A program made the translations under genes and the position numbers. Shown here piece by piece: positions 53,989 through 62,995 of a stretch of 64,000 nucleotides of DNA. This DNA comes from Fuerstiella sp041398845 (GTDB lineage: Bacteria; Planctomycetota; Planctomycetia; Planctomycetales; Planctomycetaceae): positions 496,001-560,000 of the forward strand of contig JAWKTZ010000008.1 of the NCBI GenBank assembly GCA_041398845.1, in the 5' to 3' direction. The notes below the pieces were generated by a model. The model saw only the letters and a list, made by a program, of their open reading frames with translations. It did not search any database and was not told the DNA's origin. The stretch's first letter is position 1, and the number at the start of each line of letters is the position of its first letter.

Positions 53989-55053
53989 TCAGGCGGCACG
54001 TTTTCTGCGGTAAACTTCGGCCAGAATTTCTGCAACCGCTCGATACATTTCCATCGGGATTTCGTCACCGACCTCAGTCAGAGCAAACAGAGCTCGGGCC
54101 ACAGGTTTGCGTTCCAGAACGGGGACGCCGTGTTTCTGTGCGACCGCGATGATCTGTCGAGCAAAACTGTCGGCTCCCTTGGCTACCACCACCGGTGCTG
54201 CCGACGTCGCGGCGTCATAACGCACGGCCACGGCAAAGTGAGTCGGGTTGGTGATGACCGCTGTGGCTGTCGGCACTTCCCGCAGGGATCGTTTTTTGCG
54301 CGATTCCTGCTGGAAACGTCGAATCCGCTGCTTGATCTGAGCGTCCCCCTGATCCTCTTTGTGTTCCCGCTTGACTTCTTCACGGGTCATCTTCAGTTTC
54401 TGTTCGTGGCGAAAGCGTTTGAACATGTAATCCATGACACCCATTGTCAGAGTGACCAGAGCCAGCGCCAGCATCAGGCGAGTTGCCACGTCGGCGGTGA
54501 ACCACATGGACTGTTCCAGACTGCCCTGGCCTGCCCGGGATGCTCCGCCGCGTGAAACCCAGACAAACACGGCTGCTGTGATCAGAGTCAGAGTCAGCTT
54601 CAATGGAGCCATGAAACCATTCATGGCTCCGTCCAGCGAGAAGATGCGTTCCCAGCCCTTGACGATCGACAGCTTTTCGGGATTGAACATCAGCGGTTTG
54701 GTATGAAATCCCAACCCGGCCTGAAATGCACTCACCGCCGCATTCAACACCCATGCTCCTGCCACGACGGCTCCGGCCGTCAGCACAAGATTGACGGTCA
54801 GCCAGCGAACGCTGAGCATCGTCTGCGGCACACCCCAGTCCGTGCGATCAACCGCTCGTATCTGATCAGCCACTGTGATTCCAAACTGCCGCAGCCAGTA
54901 TCCTCCAAACAGCCAGAATGCCAGCGTGATACTCAACAACAGAAGTCCGGCCGTCAGATCCGGACTGAACACAACCTGCCCTTCTTCCCGCGACGTCTCA
55001 CGACGACGCGGTGTTGGTTCTTCTGTTTTGTTATCGTCAAACTCTTCGGCCAT
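53989..55053 (-). CDS. flhB: flagellar export gate/switch protein FlhB
   Basis: The 354-residue protein begins MAEEFDDNKTEEPTPRRRET, typical of FlhB. It has four membrane segments and a cytoplasmic domain with the autocleavage motif NPTH at 269-272, followed by FAVAVRYD and LERKPVARALF. Cleavage between Asn and Pro switches export from rod/hook to filament substrates. It follows fliR. Confidence 0.95.
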   Translation of the reverse strand: MAEEFDDNKTEEPTPRRRETSREEGQVVFSPDLTAGLLLLSITLAFWLFGGYWLRQFGITVADQIRAVDRTDWGVPQTMLSVRWLTVNLVLTAGAVVAGAWVLNAAVSAFQAGLGFHTKPLMFNPEKLSIVKGWERIFSLDGAMNGFMAPLKLTLTLITAAVFVWVSRGGASRAGQGSLEQSMWFTADVATRLMLALALVTLTMGVMDYMFKRFRHEQKLKMTREEVKREHKEDQGDAQIKQRIRRFQQESRKKRSLREVPTATAVITNPTHFAVAVRYDAATSAAPVVVAKGADSFARQIIAVAQKHGVPVLERKPVARALFALTEVGDEIPMEMYRAVAEILAEVYRRKRAA

Positions 55054-55107
55054 GACAGTTCACAGTGTTGACACGTTGCAGGAAACGGAAAGATTCGGTT
55101 CCGAAGA

Positions 55108-55953
55108 TTAAAGGGAAGACAAAATCACCGCCGGATGATGCAGGAAGACGTGCAGGTGCCGAGCCACGCCGGCCAGCATGTCCGGAAACACCAGCATCAG
55201 TCCCAGCAGTCCGGCCGTCAGACGAAAGGGCATTCCGAACGTCAGCAGGTTGAACTGAGGCGACTGTTTCATGGCAAACAGCATCACCACCAGAGTGAGC
55301 GTCATGATCAGTGCCATAGGAGCAGCAATGGCAAGGCCGCGCTCGGGCAGGTGTGTGAGGGTTGCGGTGATCCATCCGGATTCCGGCAGAACCCATGCCT
55401 GTCCCACCTGATAATCATGGAAGAAACGATTGAAGATACGCAGAAATTCGTGATGAACACAGAAGGAGTACAACAGCAGAATGCCGCAGGTTTCCAGAAT
55501 CGCAGACAGCACGTTGCCGCTGCCGGTGTCGGTCATGGATGTCACCGAAGCCATGTTCAGGCCGATGAGTTCTGCCAGCCATGATCCGGCGATGCGAATG
55601 GGAACCACAATCATTCCCAGCAGCCAGCCCAGAGCCGCTCCGAGCGTGACTTCGCGAATGCCCAGCCAGCCCCACAGCAGCCATTGGCGCGACGAAATCG
55701 CGCTGAGCCCCGTGTCCGTCGTCGGCTCAAGTCGCACGTTGACTGCCATGCCCGCGCTGCTGCTTTGAACGTCTGCGGCGACCGGGCGAGTCATGGAGAT
55801 CACGGTCGGTGCCCAGAAAGCAGTCAGCGCCATCACCAGTCCGACTTTGACGGTATTCGGAATGTGCTGTCCGCCAAACGGCGGCAGAAACACCACAAAC
55901 GCCGAGACCCGCAGGAAGCACAGCACCAGAGGAACAAACAGAAATTCCATCAT
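55108..55953 (-). CDS. fliR: flagellar export gate protein FliR
   Basis: The ATG at 55953 has GGAGG seven bases upstream and overlaps the fliQ stop by four bases. The 281-residue hydrophobic protein has about six membrane segments, with VFLPPFGGQHIPNTVKVGLV and GLNMASVTSMTDTGSGNVLS fitting FliR. It forms the export gate with FliP and FliQ in the MS-ring pore. fliP is not in the window. Confidence 0.92.
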   Translation of the reverse strand: MMEFLFVPLVLCFLRVSAFVVFLPPFGGQHIPNTVKVGLVMALTAFWAPTVISMTRPVAADVQSSSAGMAVNVRLEPTTDTGLSAISSRQWLLWGWLGIREVTLGAALGWLLGMIVVPIRIAGSWLAELIGLNMASVTSMTDTGSGNVLSAILETCGILLLYSFCVHHEFLRIFNRFFHDYQVGQAWVLPESGWITATLTHLPERGLAIAAPMALIMTLTLVVMLFAMKQSPQFNLLTFGMPFRLTAGLLGLMLVFPDMLAGVARHLHVFLHHPAVILSSL

Positions 55954-56219
55954 CGACCGGCCTCCGTCAGATGCACCATCATTCGCACTGTAAACGCCGA
56001 CGCGGTGCGCAGCGACCACGGCATACTCACGATCAGTACCAGGGCCACGGCAATAATTCGCGGAGCAAACGTCAGAGTCTGCTCCTGGATGCTGGTCATG
56101 GTCTGCAGGACGCTGATCACAATTCCCACGGTCAGACTGGTCAGCACCGCCGGCAGTGAAAGAATCACCGCCGTCAGCAGCAGGTCCGTTGCAATGTGAA
56201 TGACGTCAACTGGTTCCAT
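55950..56219 (-). CDS. fliQ: flagellar export gate protein FliQ
   Basis: The 89-residue protein has two membrane segments (LLLTAVILSLPAVLTSLTVG and RIIAVALVLIVSMPWSL) and the family string SVLQTMTSIQEQTLTFAPRI. It is the standard FliQ length. It overlaps fliR by four bases. Confidence 0.95.
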   Translation of the reverse strand: MEPVDVIHIATDLLLTAVILSLPAVLTSLTVGIVISVLQTMTSIQEQTLTFAPRIIAVALVLIVSMPWSLRTASAFTVRMMVHLTEAGR

Positions 56220-56243
56220 GATCTGTCACTTTCCCGACAACCT

Positions 56244-57023
56244 CTAATTGCCGCGAGGTTTCGTTTGCTGGCTTGATGTTCTGGCGGTTTTCAGGTTGCG
56301 GAATTCGGTGATAAAGTCATTCAGCAGTTTCGGATCTTCAAACGCATCCAGAATTTTGGCGGCTTCCCGTTCTTCGAAGTTGGCGAGCAACTGCACGGCC
56401 GTTTTGATATTGCCGTCATTGGCCATTTCCTTGAGGACTTCCGCCGATTTTTCGGCCGACATGCCCTGCAGCCACGTTGACAGCTTTTTGTCATTGACCT
56501 TGTACTGTTCCGAAACTTCAATCTGTTTCGACTCAATCCCCGCGAATTCCTCTTTCGACTTTTCCCGTTCCACAATCACGGTGTCGCGCAGTCGATTCAG
56601 TTCGTCCACCATTCCCTGAGCTGATCCGAGGCGTTCGTCCACTTTGGTTCTCAGATCGGCAATGACCTGCTGTTCTGTTTTGATGTCGTTCAGCACCAGT
56701 TGCTGCTGAATGCGGCGCTGCTGAAATTCCTCTTCCTCCTGTCGCAGCACGCGTTCGCGTTCCTTGAGACTCAGGCTGAACCGCAGCAGTTCTTCGACAC
56801 TCATGGCATCGTCTCGCACCGCGACCGGCATCAGCGCCGATGCGCCTCCGTCACCGTCTCCGTTCTTCGGATCCATGATCGGGTCAGAGGTCACGTCGAC
56901 GGGAGCCTCCGGCTCGGTGTCTGTGACGGGAGGTGCCAGGATTTCCGTCTTTGCATACCAGCCGCCGGCCAGAGCAGCTCCGAATACCAGCAGTCCGGTC
57001 AGGCCCATTACGATCGTCTTCAT
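56244..57023 (-). CDS. MotE-like flagellar protein (MgtE_N-type C-terminal domain)
   Basis: The ATG at 57023 overlaps the fliJ stop (TGATG). The 259-residue product has one N-terminal membrane segment, a disordered Asp/Pro/Gly linker, a long coiled coil (about 80-175) and a C-terminal domain (LSTWLQGMSAEKSAEVLKEM, AAKILDAFEDPKLLNDFITE) of the MgtE N-terminal type, shared with FliG. This matches MotE, the chaperone/partner of periplasmic motor proteins. A cytoplasm-facing versus periplasmic orientation is not settled by sequence. Confidence 0.8.
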   Translation of the reverse strand: MKTIVMGLTGLLVFGAALAGGWYAKTEILAPPVTDTEPEAPVDVTSDPIMDPKNGDGDGGASALMPVAVRDDAMSVEELLRFSLSLKERERVLRQEEEEFQQRRIQQQLVLNDIKTEQQVIADLRTKVDERLGSAQGMVDELNRLRDTVIVEREKSKEEFAGIESKQIEVSEQYKVNDKKLSTWLQGMSAEKSAEVLKEMANDGNIKTAVQLLANFEEREAAKILDAFEDPKLLNDFITEFRNLKTARTSSQQTKPRGN

Positions 57024-57532
57024 CACTCAGTTACTCCGTGTGTGACCTGGTCACTGCCTGCTGACAGTGACGATTCTTCATGGCGACGTGGATGAGCCCG
57101 CATCATCGCGGCTTCGTCCAGGTCCACCTGCTCTTTCAAAAGGGCCTGACGACGATGCTCTGACCTCTTGCGCTGTACAAGCTGACTGACTCCATCACAA
57201 CCGGCCTTCTGTTCCCGATATCGTGTCTGAACCTGCGACGCTGCGGTTTCCAGTTCGCGGCGGCGGGCGGCCTGACGATCGATCTCCACGCCACAGGACT
57301 CAAGGTGAGCCCGCATGCTGCGCATGAGTTCCGGGTGTATCTGATGTGAGCCGGTTGCCAGTCGGTTCACGATATTCTGTTCGACGTCGTTGTGCTGTTT
57401 CTTCAGTTGGTTCGCAACTTCATCCGCCTCACGCACTGATGCCTGCGCACGAGCCAGATGCAGTTCCGCAAGCCTCAGTTGCTGCTGCTGAATCCGCTGA
57501 ATCTTTTCCAGAGGTGATCGAAATCGCTTCAT
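57023..57532 (-). CDS. fliJ: flagellar export protein FliJ
   Basis: The ATG at 57532 (MKRFRSPLEKIQRIQQQQLR) lies 1 base after the fliI stop. The 169-residue product is an almost continuous coiled coil with charged heptads, the FliJ pattern. FliJ links the FliI ATPase ring to the FlhA gate. It reads between fliI and the motE-like gene, the usual place. Confidence 0.88.
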   Translation of the reverse strand: MKRFRSPLEKIQRIQQQQLRLAELHLARAQASVREADEVANQLKKQHNDVEQNIVNRLATGSHQIHPELMRSMRAHLESCGVEIDRQAARRRELETAASQVQTRYREQKAGCDGVSQLVQRKRSEHRRQALLKEQVDLDEAAMMRAHPRRHEESSLSAGSDQVTHGVTE

Positions 57533-57533
57533 C

Positions 57534-58880
57534 TTAACCGGCCAGTTGCTGGAGTTTTTCACTCGTCATCTGCCAGGAACTGTGATCGCCCTGGTCCTGT
57601 TTCAGAAAGGCTTCAATGGCGGGCATGCGACGAATGGCTTCATCCACATCCGGCATGGTGCCCGCCTGATAAAGTCCCACCTGAATCAGATCCTTTGTGT
57701 CTTCGTAACCGGTCAGACAGCGGCGAACGGCCGTGGCCGCCTTCTGGTGTTCCGGTGTGGTGACTTCGCGAAACAGTCGACTGACGCTTTCCAGCACATT
57801 GACGGCCGGAAAGTGACCTTTGGCAGCAAGGTGTCGATCCATAACAAGGTGACCATCCAGAATGGATCGAGCGGCATCGGAGATCGGTTCGTCCATGTCA
57901 TCGCCGTCCACAAGAACTGTGATGATTCCTGTGATCGACCCGTGTTCATTGTTGCCCAGTCGTTCCAGCGTGTTGGCCAGCAGGTTATGAACCGAAGGTG
58001 GATAGCCGCGAGTTCCCGGTGGCTCGCCCCGCGACAGTCCGAGTTCCCGTTGAGCGTGCGCGAGTCGAGTAATGCTGTCCAGAAAGAACAGCACATTGCC
58101 GCCGTGATCACGAAAGTCGGCCGCGATTTCGATGGCAGTTTTAACGGCCTGAATTCGCATCAACGGTGTCTCATCGGATGTTGCCACCACCACGACAGAG
58201 CGCCGTCGTCCGACTTCACCCAGACAGTCATCGATGAACGGACGGACTTCCCGACCACGTTCACCAACCAGACAGATCACGTTGAGGTCCGCCACCGCGT
58301 GTTTGGCAATTTCGCCCATCAGAGTACTTTTGCCGACACCGCTGCCGGCAAACAGACCGACGCGCTGGCCCTGTCCCAGAGTCAGCATGCCGTCGATGAC
58401 TCGCTGACCGGTGACCAGGGGCTGAGTAATCGGGCGGCGGGTCATCGCGGTGGGCGTTCCACTGCGCACCGGGCGATACTGACAGCCGAACAGCGGCGGC
58501 CCGCCGTCAACCGGTTCGCCCAGACCATTCAGCGTTCGCCCCAGAACTCCGAACCCCACGGGAGCTCGCAGGCTGCGCCCGCTGGCAATGACATCCAGTC
58601 CCGGTCGAATTCCACGCGGATGGTGGAAGGTCATAATCTGCGATTCGTCCGCGTTGCTCGCAATGACTTCGCCCAGCAGACGTCCGTCCTCGGCGCCATC
58701 CGCCGTTCCATGACGGCGCGCAGCGGAATGCGGCAGGCGAATTTCGCACAATTCGCCCACCGCAGCAGGTAATCCGGCTCGAAGAATATTCTGCACGCTA
58801 AGCAGTTTCCCGCCGATCCGGAAATCGTCGCAGCGATTCAGAATTTTCCTGAACGCGTCGGCGTTCAATTTGAGTGTCAT
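57534..58880 (-). CDS. fliI: flagellum-specific ATPase FliI
   Basis: The 448-residue protein has Walker A GSGVGKST (179-186), DSITRLAHAQRELGLSRGEP and GSITGIITVLVDGDDMDEPI, the F1-beta-like hallmarks of FliI/YscN. It energises export with FliH and FliJ at the base of the flagellum. The ATG at 58880 overlaps the fliH 3' end by 83 bases, an unusually long overlap; there is no better start downstream before conserved sequence begins. Confidence 0.94.
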   Translation of the reverse strand: MTLKLNADAFRKILNRCDDFRIGGKLLSVQNILRAGLPAAVGELCEIRLPHSAARRHGTADGAEDGRLLGEVIASNADESQIMTFHHPRGIRPGLDVIASGRSLRAPVGFGVLGRTLNGLGEPVDGGPPLFGCQYRPVRSGTPTAMTRRPITQPLVTGQRVIDGMLTLGQGQRVGLFAGSGVGKSTLMGEIAKHAVADLNVICLVGERGREVRPFIDDCLGEVGRRRSVVVVATSDETPLMRIQAVKTAIEIAADFRDHGGNVLFFLDSITRLAHAQRELGLSRGEPPGTRGYPPSVHNLLANTLERLGNNEHGSITGIITVLVDGDDMDEPISDAARSILDGHLVMDRHLAAKGHFPAVNVLESVSRLFREVTTPEHQKAATAVRRCLTGYEDTKDLIQVGLYQAGTMPDVDEAIRRMPAIEAFLKQDQGDHSSWQMTSEKLQQLAG

Positions 58881-59457
58881 CGATGTTCTCCATCCACTGT
58901 TGACGAACTTCTGACAGACGTGAAACCACGTCTGACAGCAGTATCCGTCCTGCTTCCGTTTCCAAATGCAGACCGCCTCGCGAAATCGAGCCGTCAGCCA
59001 CCAACTGGATCTGAGTCCTGTTCCACGGAACCGATTCCTTTGCCGTTCGAGCATTCAGCAGCGCCAGATCCTGAGGATTCAGTCGCACACTGGCGACGGA
59101 ATTCAGCGGCAGTTCCGCGATGGCTTGAGCCACCAGGTTTTCCACTCCCAGCCCGTCCCGTTCCAGTTCCGCATAGACCACGTGCGACGCGGCCATCACG
59201 GCGAGTTCCACGGCAATCTGCTGTAGCTCATGCAGCGACTGACTGCGTCGCTGTTCCAGTTCTTCCACAACCTGCCGCAGGTCGTCCAGCAGTCGACTGA
59301 CCTGTTCGTTTTCCTGATGCAGCTTCTGCTGGCGAGCCACCTGTTCGGTGTCGACCGGCTGAACCTGACGTTGTATGCCATTGGGTGTGCTGATGATCGC
59401 CGCGCGCAGTTGAATGCTGCGGGGTGGTCGAGCAAACCGGATGCGTTGTCGATGCAT
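58798..59457 (-). CDS. fliH: flagellar assembly protein FliH
   Basis: The 219-residue protein has a basic N-terminus, a long Gln/Glu-rich helix (TEQVARQQKLHQENEQVSRL) and a C-terminal vacuolar-ATPase-subunit-E-like domain (SVASVRLNPQDLALLNART, VADGSISRGGLHLETEAGRI). This is the FliH pattern, a regulator of FliI. It sits between fliG and fliI. Confidence 0.88.
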   Translation of the reverse strand: MHRQRIRFARPPRSIQLRAAIISTPNGIQRQVQPVDTEQVARQQKLHQENEQVSRLLDDLRQVVEELEQRRSQSLHELQQIAVELAVMAASHVVYAELERDGLGVENLVAQAIAELPLNSVASVRLNPQDLALLNARTAKESVPWNRTQIQLVADGSISRGGLHLETEAGRILLSDVVSRLSEVRQQWMENIDDTQIERRRVQENSESLRRFPDRRETA

Positions 59458-59459
59458 GA

Positions 59460-60398
59460 TCAGTCCGCCTCCATTTCCACTTCGCCGATCGCTTCACCCA
59501 CGGCTTCGCGAGCCAGAATAAGCTGCTGTTCGGGAACGTGAGACAGGAAACTGAGTTCCTCTTCCAGCGTTGCTCGAGCCCGCTTGGAAAGATTCGACAT
59601 GATTTTTTCCGTGATGGCTTCGTCGGCACCGAACATCGCTGTGGAAACCGATGACGTTTCCACTTTGCTCAGCACAGCTCGCACCTGCCGGTCATCCAGC
59701 CCCACAATGTCCTCGAAGCGATACAGCAGCTTCTGAATGCGGGCACTGATTTCCTCATCCTGTTCCTGCAGCGCTTTGATCATGCTCTTGCGCTGCTTTT
59801 TGTCTGTCGCTCGCAGAACTTCCGCAATGCGCTGCACAGGATCCGGTTCTTCCGGACGTTCGGCGGGCAGCGAGACAGCCCGTTCGGCCGTGCTGCGAGC
59901 CACCTGCTGCACCAGAATCGGCGGCGCTTTGGGATTCAGCGACAGTTCGCGAACCACCGAATCGCGGAAGTCCGGTTTCATCAGACTCAGAATGCCGGCA
60001 TTGCGCTCGGCTGTCAGTTCCTTCATCAGAATCGCAGCGGTTCGCGGAGTTTCTTCTTCCAGAGCTGCCGTGACCTGATGCACGTTCATGTTTTCAAGGT
60101 CTTCGATGGCTTCGCCGGTCAGAGCAAATGCGGCGGCAGCATTGCGTTCTTTTTTGGTGGGCGGAGTATGCAGTTTCAACGCCGGGTCACCCGCATACTT
60201 TTTGGCGAAGTTGAAGAAGCGATCAAATTCGTCCAGCACGCGGCGCTGTTCTTTGGGTGACGGAGCTCGGCCGGAGAAATCGTTCAGCATGTCGCGAAGC
60301 TGACCGGCCACGTCCGGATCCAGCGAACGCAGAGCGCGCTCGGCCACGTCGTCGTCCAGCATGTGCAGGAGAGTCAGAACGCGGTCCTGGTCGGTCAT
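59460..60398 (-). CDS. fliG: flagellar rotor/switch protein FliG
   Basis: The ATG at 60398 (MTDQDRVLTLLHMLDDDVAE) gives 312 residues, slightly short of the usual 330-340. The C-terminal torque domain has FEDIVGLDDRQVRAVLSKVE and the charged ridge KRARATLEEELSFL, typical of FliG. The middle-domain EHPQ motif appears as ETPRTAAILMKEL. FliG couples the MS ring to the stator. The longer frame to 60566 runs into fliF and is rejected. Confidence 0.92.
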   Translation of the reverse strand: MTDQDRVLTLLHMLDDDVAERALRSLDPDVAGQLRDMLNDFSGRAPSPKEQRRVLDEFDRFFNFAKKYAGDPALKLHTPPTKKERNAAAAFALTGEAIEDLENMNVHQVTAALEEETPRTAAILMKELTAERNAGILSLMKPDFRDSVVRELSLNPKAPPILVQQVARSTAERAVSLPAERPEEPDPVQRIAEVLRATDKKQRKSMIKALQEQDEEISARIQKLLYRFEDIVGLDDRQVRAVLSKVETSSVSTAMFGADEAITEKIMSNLSKRARATLEEELSFLSHVPEQQLILAREAVGEAIGEVEMEAD

Positions 60399-60459
60399 GT
60401 TCAGCGAAGTCGACAACGTTTCATCCTTGAAAGCTGCGAGAAGAATCAGGTTGTTTCGG

Positions 60460-62001
60460 TCAGGCGGCTTTTCGTGCCGCCGGCTTTCCGACGGTTTGTT
60501 TGGTCTGCCCGGCCAGCCAGCCGGCCAGAACGGTGGACACGGCGTCCGGGTTTTCACGAATCTCATCAGAAATGTCGGCCAGTCGAGCTCGTGTCTCCGG
60601 ATCCAGTGTCTGTCGGCGGTCGACTTCCACCACCACCGGTTTCAGGCGGCCGATCATCTTCATTCCCAGAAACAGAGCAATGACTGAGGCGACGATCAAG
60701 GAGACACTGCCGACAAGCGGCGACAGATCGCGAACCGTTTCCGTCCAGCCCGCAGGAGCCATCAGATCGGGGACGCCGGTCATCTTCGCGGCCAGCACTT
60801 CAATTTCATCACTCCGAGTTTCATCAAACCCGACCGCCTGACGAATGATTTTCTCAACCTGCGCCTGAGTAATTTCCGGGACGGCGGCAGTTGCTGCGGT
60901 GGCTTCTTCTTTGTCTGCGGGATCCGGAAGCTGCACCACGGCAGCAATGGTCAGACGCCGAATCTGGCCCGGAGCTTCACGAATGGTGTCGACGGTTTCT
61001 GTGTTCTGATATTCGGTGTCGATGGTTTCCACGTCCGATTCTGAAGTGGATGAACTTCCCAGCGTCAGCGATCCGACATTGGATGATGTCCCAGCACCGG
61101 CCGATGAGCCCCCCGGACCTCGTGTTGTTTCTGTACTGATGGACTCGCGGGTCTTCACTTTGCCGTCCGGATCGTAAGACGTTCTGGCCGTGTTCTTTTC
61201 CGTGAAGTCAATGTCGGCGGTCACTCGCACAATGGCGCGGCCGTGTCCCAGGACCGGAGTCAGCATGGCTTCTGCCTTGGCGGACAGACCGGCTTCCAGT
61301 TTGCGGCGAAATTCCAACTGACCGGATACGTCACCACCCAAAGCATCGCTTTCGGAAAGCACGTGACCATCGGTATCCACAATGATGGTGTCTTCGGGGT
61401 TCAGGTTTTCAACCGCATGACTCACCAGAGACACAATGGCCCGGGAATCGGTGGACGAAAACATGTTGCCCGGCGCCAGTTGCAGCACCACGCTGGCTTT
61501 GGTCGGAGTTTTCTCCCGAATGAACGGACTTTGTTCCGACATCGTCAGATGAACGGTGGCCGAACGTACGGACTGCATCTGCATGATGGATAAGGCCAGA
61601 CGTCGTTCCAGAGCACGCTGGGCTCGGGAACGCTGCTGAGTGGGATCGGTGAACAGACCGCTGCCGAATTCATCGTCGGTCTGGGCGACATCGTGGCCCA
61701 GTTCCTTGATGGCAAGGCGAGCTCGACTCACATCCGCAACGGGGACGGAGACGGCCGATCCGGAGAAGTTCAGTTCGTACTCAATGCCTTCAGCTTCCAG
61801 AGTACTCACGATTTCATGGGCCTGAGCCGGAGTCAGCGAGTTGGTGAGCGTGACGAAGTCTTTGGTGGAGGCCCAGATTCCAACCATCACCACTCCGGAC
61901 ACGCACAGACAGGTCACAACGACCATGCCGATGCGCTGCACGACGGTCCAGCGAGTCCAGATCTGGGTCAGTTGTGTGGTGAGTTGTTTGATCAGGTCCA
62001 T
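60460..62001 (-). CDS. fliF: flagellar MS-ring protein FliF
   Basis: The 513-residue protein has a membrane helix near the N-terminus (about 25-45), ring-building domains (EIVSTLEAEGIEYELNFSGS, LSIMQMQSVRSATVHLTMSE), a Ser/Gly/Thr-rich insertion (about 290-330) and a second membrane helix (VGSVSLIVASVIALFLGMKM). The C-terminal tail should bind FliG. It forms the base ring in the inner membrane. Confidence 0.94.
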   Translation of the reverse strand: MDLIKQLTTQLTQIWTRWTVVQRIGMVVVTCLCVSGVVMVGIWASTKDFVTLTNSLTPAQAHEIVSTLEAEGIEYELNFSGSAVSVPVADVSRARLAIKELGHDVAQTDDEFGSGLFTDPTQQRSRAQRALERRLALSIMQMQSVRSATVHLTMSEQSPFIREKTPTKASVVLQLAPGNMFSSTDSRAIVSLVSHAVENLNPEDTIIVDTDGHVLSESDALGGDVSGQLEFRRKLEAGLSAKAEAMLTPVLGHGRAIVRVTADIDFTEKNTARTSYDPDGKVKTRESISTETTRGPGGSSAGAGTSSNVGSLTLGSSSTSESDVETIDTEYQNTETVDTIREAPGQIRRLTIAAVVQLPDPADKEEATAATAAVPEITQAQVEKIIRQAVGFDETRSDEIEVLAAKMTGVPDLMAPAGWTETVRDLSPLVGSVSLIVASVIALFLGMKMIGRLKPVVVEVDRRQTLDPETRARLADISDEIRENPDAVSTVLAGWLAGQTKQTVGKPAARKAA

Positions 62002-62049
62002 GATGTTTCTCGGTCAGTTTGCATAGCCGCTGTCTGTAAACGGGTCCGC

Positions 62050-62077
62050 CCCGGCAGCAGGAGAAACGGCTGCCGGG
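62050..62077. repeat. GC-rich hairpin between fliE and fliF
   Basis: CCCGGCAGC (62050-62058) pairs with GCTGCCGGG (62069-62077) around a 10-base loop. The right side continues AGAGGGTCAGCCC, close to the GGCTGCCCGGAGAGGGTCAG core of the palindromic repeat family, so it may be a decayed copy. Confidence 0.6.
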
Positions 62078-62128
62078 AGAGGGTCAGCCCACGTTTCCAA
62101 TGACCGCCCGCCGCGTGGTCGCCGTGGA

Positions 62129-62440
62129 TCAGATCTGCATTCTCATCACTTCGCGATACGTGCTGACAAGCTGGTCACGAATCTGCATCATGAAACGGAA
62201 CGACAGATCCGCTCGCGCAACAGCCAGGGACACTTCATGAAAGTTGCTGGTTTCGCCCGTCATCAGCCGATCCACTTCGTTGTCCACTTTGGCCGTTTCC
62301 TGCTGCGTACTACTGAGTAATTCCGAAACCAGAGCAGAAAAGGTACCGGGATTCTGAGCACCAATGGCGGGCTGAACCAGAGTCTGCTGAGTCAAGAGTT
62401 CGGGCGGAATCGAATTGGGAGTAATGCCGGGAAGATTCAT
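62129..62440 (-). CDS. fliE: flagellar hook-basal body protein FliE
   Basis: The ATG at 62440 has AAGGA seven bases upstream. The 103-residue protein ends with the FliE signature: VDNEVDRLMTGETSNFHEVS, then ADLSFRFMMQIRDQLVSTYR and EVMRMQI. It joins the MS ring to the rod. Confidence 0.93.
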   Translation of the reverse strand: MNLPGITPNSIPPELLTQQTLVQPAIGAQNPGTFSALVSELLSSTQQETAKVDNEVDRLMTGETSNFHEVSLAVARADLSFRFMMQIRDQLVSTYREVMRMQI

Positions 62441-62522
62441 GGCTGGTCCTTCATGCAAGTGCGTCTGACAGTCAGATTAATATCGAACAGTCCCGCCTTC
62501 TGTCTGGTTGTGTTCAGGGGTG

Positions 62523-62960
62523 TCAGCGAACGTCCATCAAAGACAGCGACTGCTCGGCCATCTTGCGGAACGTGGTGAGTGATTTCAGATTGGCGTCGTA
62601 CGCACGACTGGCGGTCATCAGGTCTACCATTTCCATAGGCAGTTTGACATTGGGCATGGAAACGAATCCATCGGAGTCGGCGTCGGGGTGGCCGGGGTTG
62701 AAGATTTTTGGCAGTTCGGACGTGTCCCGACTGATACCTTTCACCATGACTCCCGCCAGTCCGTCTGCGGCATCGTTGCCCAGCGACGCATTCATGGCGC
62801 TGGCGAATGCGACCTGCTGGCGTCGATAAGGGCCGCCTTCGGCCGTTGAAGTGGTGTGAACGTTGGCAATGTTGTTGGCTGCGATCTCCATCCGCACTCG
62901 TTCGGCGGCAAGGCCGGATGCCGAAATGTCGGTGGATGACAGCAATCGTCCGAAACTCAT
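62523..62960 (-). CDS. flgC: flagellar basal-body rod protein FlgC
   Basis: The 145-residue rod protein has the N-terminal motif SGLAAERVRMEIAANNIANV and the C-terminal VDLMTASRAYDANLKSLTTF typical of FlgC. It assembles in the proximal rod. It reads between flgB and fliE. Confidence 0.94.
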   Translation of the reverse strand: MSFGRLLSSTDISASGLAAERVRMEIAANNIANVHTTSTAEGGPYRRQQVAFASAMNASLGNDAADGLAGVMVKGISRDTSELPKIFNPGHPDADSDGFVSMPNVKLPMEMVDLMTASRAYDANLKSLTTFRKMAEQSLSLMDVR

Positions 62961-62995
62961 GGCCAGTCTCCTGAATCATTCTGAAAAACGACGGT

